From contig JADZDP010000197.1 of NCBI GenBank assembly GCA_020850995.1, positions 1 to 33,289 on the forward strand: 33,289 nt of DNA, in the 5' to 3' direction. The position numbers and the translations under genes are program-made. This document shows, piece after piece, positions 1 to 9,092 of the stretch (the first letter of the stretch is position 1; each line of letters opens with the position of its first letter). Under the pieces are notes generated by a model. The model searched no databases. It saw nothing but the letters and a program-made list of their open reading frames with translations, and had not been told where the DNA came from. Source of the DNA: Deltaproteobacteria bacterium. GTDB lineage: Bacteria > Myxococcota > UBA727 > VGSZ01.

Positions 1-1509
1 CGCCGAGGCCTGGTCGGCGCGGTTGACCATCACCTTGTCACCCTGCACCTGAATCTCGAGCGTGAGCGCCTGCACCGTCGCGTCACCGCATGCGTCGCTC
101 GGCGGCCTGCAAGCGCGCAGCGCGGCTTGTTGCGCGATGCGCCGCGCAAGCTCGTTGCCGAGACCGGCGAGCCGCGCGCGCTCGCGTGCCTGTTCGAGCT
201 GCTCTGGTGACGGCTCGGGCAGCGGCACCAAGCGCGGCGTGTAGCGCTGCTCGTCGACGTGCTTCGGTGCCGGCTTCGTGGTGGCTGCGGGCGCCAACGC
301 CAACAGCAGCGAGTGCGCGCGTGCGTCGAGGTCGATGGTCTGCACCGCGCTGCGATGGCGAGCGAGGCGCGCCTCAATCCGATGGCTGCCCGGCGCCACG
401 ACCGTCGACAACGGCGCGGTCCCGCTCTGGACCCCGTCGATCCACAGCTCGGCGCCCGACGGCGTGGTCTCGATGCGCAACTCCGCCTGCGGCGCCGCTT
501 GCAGCACCATCGGCGGCAGCGGCGCCGGCGGCGCCGGCGCGGCGCTGTGCCAAAGCTGCTGCACCGCCGCGCCGGCCGTCGCAGCGGCCATCAGGGCCAG
601 GAAGCCGGCGGCGGCCGCGTACATCACGGGCGTCGCCCGAGCGGGCGCGCCGTCGAGCGCGCGCAGCGCGTCCGACGCCGACGCGAAGCCCGCCCGTGTC
701 CCCGACGCCAGCAAACGATCGAGGAAGCGCGCGAACGCGTCGCCCACGTCGGCACAGGCGCGGAAGTCGGGAGCGCCCGAGCTCGTGGTGGCCTGCTCGT
801 CGGGGGCCACGCGCGTGAGCAGGTGCACCGCCAGCACACCCACCGCGTAGAGGTCTTCGGCGGCGGGCGACGATCGGCGGCCCTCGGGCAGGGCGTAGCC
901 GGGTCGAGCGCTCACGGCGCCAACGCCGTCGTGGCGCGTGTCGGTGGCGCGGGCGAAGTCGATCAGGTGCACGCGGCCGCCATCCGCGATGAACACGTTG
1001 CCTGCGTGCAGCGCGCGATGGTGCACGCTCGGGCTGAGCGCGCCGAGCTCGGCCAGCAACGACAAGAGGTGTCGCACCACCACGGCGACTTGCGCCTCGT
1101 TGACGCGGTAGCCGGCCTCCAAGAGCGCGTCGACGGCGTGCCCCTCAGGCCAGCTCATCACGAACGCATGTGGGATGCCGCGCACCTGCGCGCGCACCAT
1201 GGGCACGTCACGTCGACGAGCGAGGCCGCGCAGCACGGCGAGCTCACGTTCGAACACCGCGTGCTCGGTGCCCGCGATGCGCACCAGCACTGCCTCCCGG
1301 GTCTCGAGGTCGAGGCCCTTGGCGAGCAGGCCGATGCCGTCAATCACATCGTGGCCGCGGTGCTTGGCGATTACGCGGCGCAGCACGAAGCGTTCGCCGA
1401 CCACGAGATTGGTGCCGCAGTCCTCACAGCGCGCCCCTCGCCCCGTGAGGAGCGGCGCCTGATGCAGGCAGAAGGGGCACACGACCGGGGTCACGGGCGG
1501 CACGTGCAT
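1..1509 (-). CDS. Zinc-ribbon pseudokinase with transmembrane segment and PEGA domain (3' end beyond window)
   Basis: The 503 visible codons read, in order: a zinc ribbon (Cys11, Cys14, Cys28, Cys31), a protein-kinase-like domain (about 40-290), a hydrophobic segment (about 296-316), a Pro/Ala linker and a PEGA domain (about 341-405), then a tail with two more cysteines that is cut by the window edge. Kinase landmarks are degenerate. The VAIK lysine is Arg77, the HRD aspartate is Ala166 (HRALHAGN, Asn171 kept) and DFG is DFA (Asp184 kept); no glycine-rich loop is visible. I infer a membrane-anchored signalling scaffold or ATP sensor rather than an active Ser/Thr kinase. The ATG at 1509 has GAGG six bases upstream. 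It lies 76 bases after the C45 gene on the same strand and may be co-transcribed with it. Confidence 0.8.
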   Translation of the reverse strand, partial: MHVPPVTPVVCPFCLHQAPLLTGRGARCEDCGTNLVVGERFVLRRVIAKHRGHDVIDGIGLLAKGLDLETREAVLVRIAGTEHAVFERELAVLRGLARRRDVPMVRAQVRGIPHAFVMSWPEGHAVDALLEAGYRVNEAQVAVVVRHLLSLLAELGALSPSVHHRALHAGNVFIADGGRVHLIDFARATDTRHDGVGAVSARPGYALPEGRRSSPAAEDLYAVGVLAVHLLTRVAPDEQATTSSGAPDFRACADVGDAFARFLDRLLASGTRAGFASASDALRALDGAPARATPVMYAAAAGFLALMAAATAGAAVQQLWHSAAPAPPAPLPPMVLQAAPQAELRIETTPSGAELWIDGVQSGTAPLSTVVAPGSHRIEARLARHRSAVQTIDLDARAHSLLLALAPAATTKPAPKHVDEQRYTPRLVPLPEPSPEQLEQARERARLAGLGNELARRIAQQAALRACRPPSDACGDATVQALTLEIQVQGDKVMVNRADQASA

Positions 1510-1585
1510 GTGGTCCTCGCAAGCGGGGTGAAACGTCGCCGCTTCGAGGATCCTTCGATGGCCACCGTGACCACGCGCACGGCGC

Positions 1586-2548
1586 TCAGGTGTGGGGGTA
1601 GCGCACCAGGGTGGAGCGCTCGACGAAGTCGTCGAAGCCCATGCTCCATTGCACCGTAGGCCAACGTACGTCGACGCGGCGCAGCGCTACTCGGTAGACG
1701 CTGGTGTAGAGCGTGCCCCAGCCCCGCGCCCAGCCGCGCCAGAACAGTGGCGGCTCACCGAAGCGCGTGATCAGCTTCTCGGCGTCTTCTGCGGGGTCGG
1801 CGAGCCGCTCCGCCAGGAACGCTTCGCGCTGCACGGTGCCCGTGAGCTCGGCGTGCTCGGCCCACTCGACGGTGCCTTGGTGGTTGGTCGCGCACGGCCA
1901 CCGGCGCAACACCGGCGCGCGATCGGGCGCGAGGAATGCGGTGCAGAGCTCGCCGCTCGCGTCGAGCAGCGTGAGGTTGTAGCTCATATGTACGGGCACG
2001 CGTTCGAGCACCGCGCGACACGCCGCTACGCTCGTGCAGGTCTCGAGCAGGTAGCGCACCACCAACGGGATGCCGAAGCCCTCGCCGACCTCGGGGCGCC
2101 CACCGAAAGAGAGCGAGGCCGCGAGCCCGGCGTCGTTCATGCCGTCGAGCGCACCCCACAAACAATCGCCCATGAGCAGCACCGGTCGCAGCCACGAGGT
2201 CTTCCACAGCACCGCCTCGCACAACGACGCGGCGTAGTCGTAGTTGCGCACCAGCACGTCGCCGCTCACGGCCTGCGAGCAGGCCGAGAAGAAGGGCGGC
2301 GGGCACCATAAGCTCAAGCAGCGCGCCGCCACGTCGCTGCCGCCGGCCAGCGCGCACAGCTCGCGCCAGACCGGCACCAGCTCGGGCAGGTGCACCTCAA
2401 GCGCTCGCTCGCAGGCGAGGAAGGTGGGCCGCGCGCGAGTACCGTCGCGCAGGTACCACTCGCGGTACCCGGGCCACACGCGCTCGAAGTGCGCACGCCA
2501 GCGCTCGCCCGGCGTGTCCTCGTCGAGCGCGCGGAAGGTCAGCTCCAC
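1586..2548 (-). CDS. C45-type Ntn-hydrolase / acyltransferase (AAT-like)
   Basis: 320 residues. It resembles the acyl-CoA:6-aminopenicillanate acyltransferase / peptidase C45 family, whose members self-cleave to expose an N-terminal cysteine and then hydrolyse or transfer acyl groups on amides (carcinine hydrolase is one known type). The likely nucleophile is Cys90 in FFSACSQ, followed by the family-like strand GDVLVRNYDY (96-105). Later hallmarks are GALDGMNDAGLAASLSFGG and the ATNHQGT-like segment preceding the C-terminal half. The start is a GTG with a GAGGCGG ribosome site, 10 bases behind the ATP-grasp stop, so it belongs to the operon. In this context it may split or form an amide on an amine substrate; the substrate is unknown. 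Confidence 0.78.
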   Translation of the reverse strand: MELTFRALDEDTPGERWRAHFERVWPGYREWYLRDGTRARPTFLACERALEVHLPELVPVWRELCALAGGSDVAARCLSLWCPPPFFSACSQAVSGDVLVRNYDYAASLCEAVLWKTSWLRPVLLMGDCLWGALDGMNDAGLAASLSFGGRPEVGEGFGIPLVVRYLLETCTSVAACRAVLERVPVHMSYNLTLLDASGELCTAFLAPDRAPVLRRWPCATNHQGTVEWAEHAELTGTVQREAFLAERLADPAEDAEKLITRFGEPPLFWRGWARGWGTLYTSVYRVALRRVDVRWPTVQWSMGFDDFVERSTLVRYPHT

Positions 2549-2558
2549 GATGACCGCC

Positions 2559-4004
2559 TCACAGGATCTTGAAGCGGCCCATCTTGGCGGGCACCGTTGT
2601 TGGTCGCTCTAGCGCCTTGAGCGGCGCGCCCGCATAGCGGCTGCGAACACCGTTGATCCAAGCACGCGCGCGCTCGGTGAGGTGGAACTCGTCGTCCATC
2701 ATGCGGCCACGCGCGAGCAAAATGCCGAGGTCGGCGCCCTCGTAGCGGTAGTCACCGGCGGCACTGATGCGCAAGAAGAACGCCTCGTTGTCGCCCTTGA
2801 CCTCGCGCCGGTGGGTCGAGGGTTGCACGAACGCTACGGAGCCATCGTCGTGCATGCGCCACAGGCCACTCTTGGGCGCCGACGTGATGCGATCGACGTC
2901 GGTGTTTGGGTGCTTGATGACGAGCTGGCTCCAGCTGTCGATGTTCTGCGGGTCGGCGAAGCGCGCGTTGAGCGCTGGCACGTCGAGCTCGAAGTCGACG
3001 CCCGAGAACTCGAGCAAGTGAAAAAGGAAGAGCGGCAGGTCGCCCCACGCGAAGGCCGCCATGTTGGTCATCAGGCTCGCGCCGGTGATGCGCGGGTTGA
3101 CCTCGCCGAGCCAGACCTCGCCCGTGTCCTGGTCGATGAGGAAGTCGATCTCGAAGTAGCCCCGGTAGCCCATGCGACGTAGCTCTTCGCCGAACTTGAG
3201 CGTGGCGGTGCGGGCGCGCTCGCGCACCTCGGGGCTGCACACGCTCGGGTACAGCTCGTTGCCCGACCAGCCACCGCGGTAGGGCGTGAGCTCCTTGAAG
3301 CCCACCAGCTCGGTCATGAGCGGCCCCACCAAGGTGCCGTGGCGCGTGACACAGGCCTCCATGGCGTACCCGCGACAACGGATGCGCTTCATGATCTTCA
3401 CCTCGGGCTCGCGCTCGATTTCGGCGGCGTGCTTTTGGTAGTCGTCGTCGCTCGAGATGAAAAAGGTGGTGTGCCCCGAGTCGCCGAACGCGGTCTGCAC
3501 CACCAGGTGGTCGCCGAGGGGTGCCGCGAGCTTGCGCAACGTGGCGTAGCTGTCGACCTTGCCGAGCACGTTGGGCACGCTGGCCACGCCCGCGCGGTTG
3601 CCGATGCGCGTCGTCGACATCTTGTCGTCGACCTCGCGTCGCAGCTTCGCCGGTGGAAACGCCACCTCCAGCCCAAGCTGCCGGCAGATGTCTTCTGTTG
3701 TGTCGTCGAACATGAGGAAGATCGCCTGACCCTTGCCATGGCGACGTACCAGATCGACCACCTCCTTGTGCTCGAGCAGGTAGTTGTTGATGTCCTCGAT
3801 GCTGGTGAACTCGGCGTGCGGCGTTTCGCTCGGCACGAACACCGAGGGGTGCGCGCCATCGAAGCAGTCGATGTAGTTCACGTAGCGAAAGCCGCGCACC
3901 CACTCGTCGATGCCGAGCAGGTTGAAGGGCGTCGCGCTCACGAAGTACACGGGGCGGTCGTAGCGCTGGAAGAAGTTGCGGATGTCCGAGATGGTCGTGA
4001 GCAT
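2559..4004 (-). CDS. ATP-grasp ligase
   Basis: 481 residues. ATP-grasp enzymes join a carboxylate to an amine or thiol through an acyl-phosphate. The glycine-rich loop is FGDSGHTTFF (173-182). The Mg/ATP site is seen in GYFEIDFL (Glu285) and GEVNPRITGAS (Glu301, Asn303). A less conserved N-terminal domain (1-125) would be the pre-ATP-grasp fold. The reading frame stays open upstream to 4490, but I chose ATG 4004. It lies 2 bases after the stop of the nitrilase gene, and everything upstream is that gene read in another frame. Length and motifs fit amino-acid or peptide ligases more than carbamoyl-phosphate or biotin enzymes. The partner genes suggest it conjugates an amine or amino acid; the substrate cannot be read from sequence. 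Confidence 0.85.
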   Translation of the reverse strand: MLTTISDIRNFFQRYDRPVYFVSATPFNLLGIDEWVRGFRYVNYIDCFDGAHPSVFVPSETPHAEFTSIEDINNYLLEHKEVVDLVRRHGKGQAIFLMFDDTTEDICRQLGLEVAFPPAKLRREVDDKMSTTRIGNRAGVASVPNVLGKVDSYATLRKLAAPLGDHLVVQTAFGDSGHTTFFISSDDDYQKHAAEIEREPEVKIMKRIRCRGYAMEACVTRHGTLVGPLMTELVGFKELTPYRGGWSGNELYPSVCSPEVRERARTATLKFGEELRRMGYRGYFEIDFLIDQDTGEVWLGEVNPRITGASLMTNMAAFAWGDLPLFLFHLLEFSGVDFELDVPALNARFADPQNIDSWSQLVIKHPNTDVDRITSAPKSGLWRMHDDGSVAFVQPSTHRREVKGDNEAFFLRISAAGDYRYEGADLGILLARGRMMDDEFHLTERARAWINGVRSRYAGAPLKALERPTTVPAKMGRFKIL

Positions 4005-4006
4005 CG

Positions 4007-4867
4007 TCAGTCCTCGCGCGTTTGCTTCCGCAGGGGCCCGAGCGCGTGTAGCGCGTCGAAGCCCGGCGCGCCCTTGCGGTACACGCTGAAGTCGATCTTG
4101 CGGTCGCGGAAGCTCTTGAGCGGCTGGCCGAGGCCCCACAGGCCAAGCTCGCGGCCGCGTCGCACCACGTCGAGGTCGAGCTCGATAGGGATGATCTGCT
4201 CGGTCTCGCCGGCGTGCACCAGCAGGTCGCCGGTGGGCCCGCACACCACCGAGCGGCCATTGCCGCCGGCGCCGGCGCCGTTCACCGAGACGATGAAACA
4301 CTGGTTCATCGCCGCCATGGCGCGCGTCATGGCGATCTCCACGTCGCGATCGATGGTGGTGGTCATCACCGGGTGCAAAATGACCTCGGCCCCCATGGCC
4401 GCCAAGGTGCGCGTGGTCTCGGGGAACCACAGGTCGTAGCAGATGGACAGACCCACGCGCCCCAACTGCGGCACGTCGAAGACGCAGCACGCGTCGCCCG
4501 CCTCCACGCCCTCCTCGTAGGGGCGAAAGGGGAAGAGCTTGCGGTAACGCGCCACCACCGCGCCGCTCGGATCGATGACGCTGGCGGTGTTGTAGACGCG
4601 GCCGTCGTCGGCCTGCTCGAACAGCGTGCCTGGGATCAGCCAGATGCCGTGCTCCCTGGCCAGCGCCGCGTAGCTGGCCTCGACGGAGCCGGGCAGCGGC
4701 TGCGCGAAGCGGGGCGAGGCGCCAAAGGTCGCGAGCTCACTCACCAGCACCAAGCGCACGAACGGGTAGTGGGCCACGGTGTGAGCGATGCGCGCGGCGA
4801 TGCGCTCGCTGTTGTCTGCGTGCGCGTCGAGCGCGAGCTGCAGGCCGGCGACACAGAGCGGTGTCAC
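4007..4867 (-). CDS. Carbon-nitrogen hydrolase (nitrilase superfamily)
   Basis: About 286 residues from a GTG at 4867. The Glu-Lys-Cys triad is complete: Glu in SELATFG (about 44), Lys in YRKLFPF (about 110) and Cys in SICYDLWFPE (about 143). Such enzymes hydrolyse amides or N-carbamoyl groups (omega-amidase, N-carbamoylputrescine and beta-ureidopropionase types); the exact subtype is not certain. The GTG at 4867 forms a four-base GTGA overlap with the stop of the aminotransferase gene, which argues for coupled translation. A second GTG at 4879 would add four residues and is the alternative start. The next gene follows after two bases. Cytoplasmic; no signal peptide. Confidence 0.88.
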   Translation of the reverse strand: MTPLCVAGLQLALDAHADNSERIAARIAHTVAHYPFVRLVLVSELATFGASPRFAQPLPGSVEASYAALAREHGIWLIPGTLFEQADDGRVYNTASVIDPSGAVVARYRKLFPFRPYEEGVEAGDACCVFDVPQLGRVGLSICYDLWFPETTRTLAAMGAEVILHPVMTTTIDRDVEIAMTRAMAAMNQCFIVSVNGAGAGGNGRSVVCGPTGDLLVHAGETEQIIPIELDLDVVRRGRELGLWGLGQPLKSFRDRKIDFSVYRKGAPGFDALHALGPLRKQTRED

Positions 4868-6159
4868 GCGGGCAGACACGCCTCGACGACGGCGAGCCCC
4901 TCGTCGAGCACCGCGTCGTCAATGGTGAGCGGCATGAGGAAGCGAATGACGTTGCCGTAGCTGCCGGCCGACAAGAGCAGCACTCCCCGGTCGCGCGCGG
5001 CCGCGATGATGGCCTTGCACTCGGTGTCGGCCGGCACCTTGGTGGTGCGATCGCGCACGAGCTCCACGGCCATCATGGCGCCAAGGCCGCGCACGTCGCC
5101 GATGATGGCGTGCTTGCTCTGCCAACGCTCCAGGCGCGCACGCAACTTTTCGCCGAGCGCGCGCGGTCGGCCCGAAGCGATCTCGCGCTCGAGCACGCCG
5201 AGCGTGGCGAGCGCGGCGGCGCATGCCACCGGGTTGCCCGCGAAGGTGCCGCCAAGGCCGCCGGCGGGCACCGAGTCGAAGATCGAGGCGCGGCCCACCA
5301 CGCCCGAGAGCGGGAAGCCGCCCGCGATCGACTTCGCCACCGTGGTGAGGTCGGGCACGACGCCGAGCTGCTCCGTTGCGAACATGGTGCCGGTGCGACC
5401 CACGCCGGTCTGCACCTCGTCGGCGATGAGCACGACGCCGTACTTGTCGCAGAAGGCGCGCAGCTCGGCGAAGAACTCGCGCGGCGCCACCGTGAAGCCG
5501 CCTTCGCCTTGCACCGGCTCGAGGATGACGGCGGCCAGGTCCTCGGGGCGCACGTGGGGCATCAGCGCTGCCTCGAGGCGCCCCACGATGGAGAGGTCGC
5601 GGTAGGGCGATGGGTAGGGCAGGCGATAGACGTCGGGCGCCATGGGGCCGAAGCCCTGCTTGTAGGGCGCGGCCTTGCCCGTGAGGGTCATGCCGAGCAG
5701 CGTGCGGCCGTGAAAGGCGTGGTCGAAGGCGAGCACCGCCCCGCGCTTGGTGTGGCGGCGCGCGGTCTTGACGGCGTTCTCCACCGCCTCGGCGCCCGTC
5801 GACAAGAGTACGGCCTTCTTGTCGAAGGAGCCGGGCGCCAGGCGGCACAGCGCCTCGCACACCGCGACGTACTCTTCGTAGCCCGTCACCTGGAAGCACG
5901 CGTGCGTCACGCGCTGCGCGGCCGCGTGCGCGGCGGCGATCACTTCGGGGCGCGCGTGGCCCACGTTCATGCAGCCGATGCCGCCACAGAAGTCGATGAA
6001 GCTGTTGCCGTCGACGTCGGTGAGTACGGCGCCGCTGGCCCGCTCGAGGAAGAGCGGGTGCGCGAGCGACACGCCGCCCGCCACCGCCTTGCTCCTGCGC
6101 TCGATGAGCGCCTTCGACTTCGGCCCCGGTAGCGGGCCCTGCACGCGCGCGACACCCAT
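4864..6159 (-). CDS. Class III PLP aminotransferase (4-aminobutyrate / omega-amino acid type)
   Basis: 431 residues, the normal size for GabT-like enzymes that move an omega-amino group to 2-oxoglutarate or pyruvate and leave a semialdehyde. PLP-binding Lys276 lies in TVAKSIAGGFPLSG, the PLP-pyridine Asp247 in LIADEVQTGVGRTG, and the phosphate-binding STGAEAVENAVK at 120-131. The closest textbook relatives by motif are 4-aminobutyrate aminotransferases, but beta-alanine, diaminobutyrate, lysine or putrescine types share these motifs. ATG 6159 has GGAGG five bases upstream. It overlaps the nitrilase start by four bases. Two aldehyde dehydrogenases in the locus are the obvious acceptors of its product. 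Confidence 0.9.
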   Translation of the reverse strand: MGVARVQGPLPGPKSKALIERRSKAVAGGVSLAHPLFLERASGAVLTDVDGNSFIDFCGGIGCMNVGHARPEVIAAAHAAAQRVTHACFQVTGYEEYVAVCEALCRLAPGSFDKKAVLLSTGAEAVENAVKTARRHTKRGAVLAFDHAFHGRTLLGMTLTGKAAPYKQGFGPMAPDVYRLPYPSPYRDLSIVGRLEAALMPHVRPEDLAAVILEPVQGEGGFTVAPREFFAELRAFCDKYGVVLIADEVQTGVGRTGTMFATEQLGVVPDLTTVAKSIAGGFPLSGVVGRASIFDSVPAGGLGGTFAGNPVACAAALATLGVLEREIASGRPRALGEKLRARLERWQSKHAIIGDVRGLGAMMAVELVRDRTTKVPADTECKAIIAAARDRGVLLLSAGSYGNVIRFLMPLTIDDAVLDEGLAVVEACLPA

Positions 6160-6210
6160 GATGACCTCCGCGACTCAACCGGACTCGATGCCGAATCGAC
6201 CTCGCCTCGA

Positions 6211-7605
6211 CTACGCCGCCTTGGAGACGACGCGCTCGGTCTGCTTGTGCTTGACCACCGTCATGCCGCGCTTCTTCAACTCCTTGAAGAAGGGCTTGGG
6301 CGGGATCGCGATCTCGGGCGGCAACACGCCGCGCGCGGTGATGGAGCCGCGCGCCAGCATCTGCATGACGATGGAGGGCGGGCAACCGGTGTCGACGTCG
6401 ACGCCGAAGCCCCACGCGGGGATGCCCGGGCAGTGCAGGTCCATGGTCTCGGTCAGCTCGCGGCCCTTGAGCGTGCCCTTCACCACTACGCGGCACACCT
6501 CGTACTCGTCGGGCGTGCCCGAGAGCTCCACCTTGGGCAGGCGCGCCGCCAACGCGACCAGCACGTCGCGCGGCACCACCTTCTGGATCTTGCCCGTGGC
6601 GTTCTTGAACGAGAGGGGCTTCTCACCCGACGCGCCGAGCGCGCGCAAGAAGCGCAGGCGCTCCGCCAGCTCGTCGGAGAAAGCGATGCGGAAGCTGACC
6701 TCGCGCACGCCCTTGTCCTTGAACGAGAGCGGCAAGGTCGCCACCTCGGAGTGGATGGTGTAGGCGGGCCTGCGCACACCCACGGGCGGACCGAAATCGA
6801 TCTCCTCGACCCCGCTCATGGGCTCGACGAAGGTGAACTGGCCCTTGGTGAAGAGCGCGGCCGGGTGGTTGGCCTCGTCGAGGATGGTGGCCAGCGAGTA
6901 CGAGGTGCCGAGCGCCGACGAGGGGCGGTTGGGCGTGCGATCGATGTTGCCCACCTTGATGTGGATCTCGTGCACGCGATCCATCTCGTCGGCCAGGGCG
7001 CGGGCCAGCACGTTGACGATACCCGGCGCGGCGCCCACGCCGAGCACGGCGAGCAGGCCCGCCTTGGCGAACCTCTCGTGCAGCGGCAGCTGCTTCCTGG
7101 TGTAGTGAAAGAGCCCGCCCAAATCGCAGTAATGGGCGCCGGCGGCGAGGCAGGCCTGCATCAAGGGCACGTTGAGCTGGTGCTGCACGGCACCGATGAC
7201 ACCGAAGGCCCCCGTGAGCGCCTTGGCCGAAGCCTTCACGTCCTTGATGTTGAGGCCGATGGCGCGCACCGGGCGCGACGTGAACGACGCCGCGAGCTGC
7301 TTGGCCGCGTCGAGGTTGTAGTCGGCGATGGCGATCTCGATGTTGGCCGGCGCGGTCTCCACCAGGTCACGGACGGTGATGCGGCCCATGGCGCCAGCGC
7401 CGCCCGCCACCACGATGAGCTTGGTCTTCTTCTTGGGCGGCGCGTTAGGCGTGGCCGCGACCGTCGTTCCTGCGCTCGACTTGGCGGGCGCGCTCTTCGT
7501 GCCTCTGGTGCGTGCGGCGCTCATGTTGGCCGCGCCCTTCTTGGCTGCGGCGCGCTTCGCCGGCTTCTTCGAGGCGGATCTCTTGGCCTTCTTGTTGGTG
7601 CTCAC
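6211..7605 (-). CDS. Saccharopine / lysine-6-dehydrogenase family oxidoreductase with histone-like N-terminal tail
   Basis: 464 residues. Residues 1-62 are a Lys/Ala/Ser-rich tail (many KK, AKK, KPAK words) like bacterial histone H1-type tails. A Rossmann domain follows with GGAGAMGR at 68-75. The segments YCDLGGLFHYTRKQLPLH and GVGAAPGIVN are typical of the saccharopine dehydrogenase / carboxynorspermidine synthase / L-lysine 6-dehydrogenase superfamily. Known members make or break a secondary amine or oxidise the epsilon-amino group of lysine. The GTG start overlaps the upstream aldehyde dehydrogenase stop by four bases (GTGA), so the two are coupled; an aldehyde or cyclic imine could pass between them. 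The basic tail is not part of the family fold. Internal starts, such as ATG at residue 28, would not remove it fully. Confidence 0.82.
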   Translation of the reverse strand: MSTNKKAKRSASKKPAKRAAAKKGAANMSAARTRGTKSAPAKSSAGTTVAATPNAPPKKKTKLIVVAGGAGAMGRITVRDLVETAPANIEIAIADYNLDAAKQLAASFTSRPVRAIGLNIKDVKASAKALTGAFGVIGAVQHQLNVPLMQACLAAGAHYCDLGGLFHYTRKQLPLHERFAKAGLLAVLGVGAAPGIVNVLARALADEMDRVHEIHIKVGNIDRTPNRPSSALGTSYSLATILDEANHPAALFTKGQFTFVEPMSGVEEIDFGPPVGVRRPAYTIHSEVATLPLSFKDKGVREVSFRIAFSDELAERLRFLRALGASGEKPLSFKNATGKIQKVVPRDVLVALAARLPKVELSGTPDEYEVCRVVVKGTLKGRELTETMDLHCPGIPAWGFGVDVDTGCPPSIVMQMLARGSITARGVLPPEIAIPPKPFFKELKKRGMTVVKHKQTERVVSKAA

Positions 7606-9092
7606 GATGGGATCTCTCCGCTGCGGGTCTTGTTGGGGAACCAGAAGGATTTCTTCTCGCCGAAGTAGTCGAGGTGGACGTGCTTGGTCTCGCGGAAGGC
7701 GTCGAGCCCCTCCTCGCCGAGCTCGCGCCCGATGCCGCTCTTGCGCATGCCGCCGAAGGGGGCCGCGTCGTTGTCGGTGAGCGGATCGTTGATCCAGAAG
7801 GTGCCGGCCTTGATCTCGTGCATCGCCTTCATGGCGTTCTTCAGGCTGCGCGTGAAGATGTTGGCGCCGAGGCCGTACTCGCTCGCTGCGGCGAGCGCGA
7901 TGGCAGCGTCGCCGTCCCTCACCACCTGGATGGCCGCGACCGGCCCGAACACCTCCTCGGTGTGCGCCGGCATGCCTGGCGTCACGTCGGTGATGACGGT
8001 GGGCGCGAAGAACCAGCCCTTGCCGTTCTTCAACGGGTCGATGCGCTTGCCGCCCGCCAGCAGCTTGGCGCCGGCGCCGAGCGTGCGCTTGACCTGATCT
8101 TCAACACGCTTGAGGGCCACCTCGGAGATGAGCGGGCCAAGGTCCGTGGCAGGGTCCATGCCGTTGCCCACGCGCAGGGTCTCGGTGTGCGCCACGAAGC
8201 GATCGATGAACTCGCGCGCCACGCTCTCGCAGACGTAGATGCGCTTTGCCGAGGTGCACACCTGGCCCGAGTTGAGGAAGCGTGCCCACGCCGCACCGTG
8301 CGCTGCGGCCTCCACGTCGGCGTCCTCGAAGACGATGAGCGGGTCGATGCCGCCGAGCTCGAGGTTGACCCGCTTGAGCTGCTCCGCGCACTTGACGGCG
8401 ATGCGCGTGCCCACGGCGTTGCTGCCGGTGAAGGCCACGCAGGCGACGTCTGGGTCGACCACCAAGGGCTCACCAACGTCGGCGCCGGTGCCGGTGACGA
8501 CGTTGGCGACGCCCTTAGGCAAGAGCGAGAAGCCGATCTCGGCCAGGCGCAAGGTCGACAGCGGCGTCAGCTCCGAGGGCTTGATGACCACGCTGTTGCC
8601 GGCCGCGATGGCGGCGGCCACCTTCCAGGTCATCAGCAAGAGCGGGTAGTTGAAGGGCGCGATGGCGGTGACGACGCCAAGCGGCTCCTTGATGGTGAAG
8701 TTGACCTGGTGCTCGGCCACGGGCGGCACCGAGTTGCCGTGCGAGTTGCGTGCAACCTCGGCGTAGTAGGCGAAGCAGGCGGCGCACCACTCGACCTCGT
8801 CGAGGTTCTCGATGCGCGGCTTGCCGCCCTCGCGCGTGAGCAGCTCGCTCAAGGTGGCGCGGTCCTCGCGCAAGGCGCGCGCGATCTCGTGCAGCACTTT
8901 GCCGCGCTCGACGGCGGGGTGGTGGCGCCATGCCACTTGCGCCTGCTTGGCGGCGAGCACCGCGCGCCGGGCGTCGCCTGGCGCGGCGTCGAACACCTCG
9001 TCGACCACCTCGAGGGTGGCGGGGTTCTGGATCGTGCGCACCCGGCGCTCGACGCTATCGGTGAAGGTGCCGTCGATGAAGAGCTTGCGCAT
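7602..9092 (-). CDS. NAD(P)-dependent aldehyde dehydrogenase
   Basis: 496 residues, full family length. Catalytic Cys279 lies in NSGQVCTSAKR, the general base Glu245 in LELGGIDP and the oxyanion Asn147 in PFNYP. The usual LELGGKSP is LELGGIDP here, with the lysine-position residue changed to Ile. The family oxidises aldehydes to acids; within it the sequence resembles betaine-aldehyde, aminobutyraldehyde or succinate-semialdehyde types, so an amino-aldehyde or semialdehyde substrate is reasonable. It is the first gene of the leftward operon. Its ATG has GGGAG six bases upstream. A divergent gene on the other strand is also an aldehyde dehydrogenase. Confidence 0.92.
   Translation of the reverse strand: MRKLFIDGTFTDSVERRVRTIQNPATLEVVDEVFDAAPGDARRAVLAAKQAQVAWRHHPAVERGKVLHEIARALREDRATLSELLTREGGKPRIENLDEVEWCAACFAYYAEVARNSHGNSVPPVAEHQVNFTIKEPLGVVTAIAPFNYPLLLMTWKVAAAIAAGNSVVIKPSELTPLSTLRLAEIGFSLLPKGVANVVTGTGADVGEPLVVDPDVACVAFTGSNAVGTRIAVKCAEQLKRVNLELGGIDPLIVFEDADVEAAAHGAAWARFLNSGQVCTSAKRIYVCESVAREFIDRFVAHTETLRVGNGMDPATDLGPLISEVALKRVEDQVKRTLGAGAKLLAGGKRIDPLKNGKGWFFAPTVITDVTPGMPAHTEEVFGPVAAIQVVRDGDAAIALAAASEYGLGANIFTRSLKNAMKAMHEIKAGTFWINDPLTDNDAAPFGGMRKSGIGRELGEEGLDAFRETKHVHLDYFGEKKSFWFPNKTRSGEIPS

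Noticed and set aside
259..1659. 466-codon rightward open frame over the pseudokinase region
   Set aside because: The opposite strand has zinc-ribbon, kinase-fold and PEGA signatures; the rightward frame is His/Arg-rich with none.
4005..4490. Extended N-terminus for the ATP-grasp ligase
   Set aside because: It lies wholly inside the nitrilase gene in another frame; the ATG at 4004 fits the operon spacing and family length.
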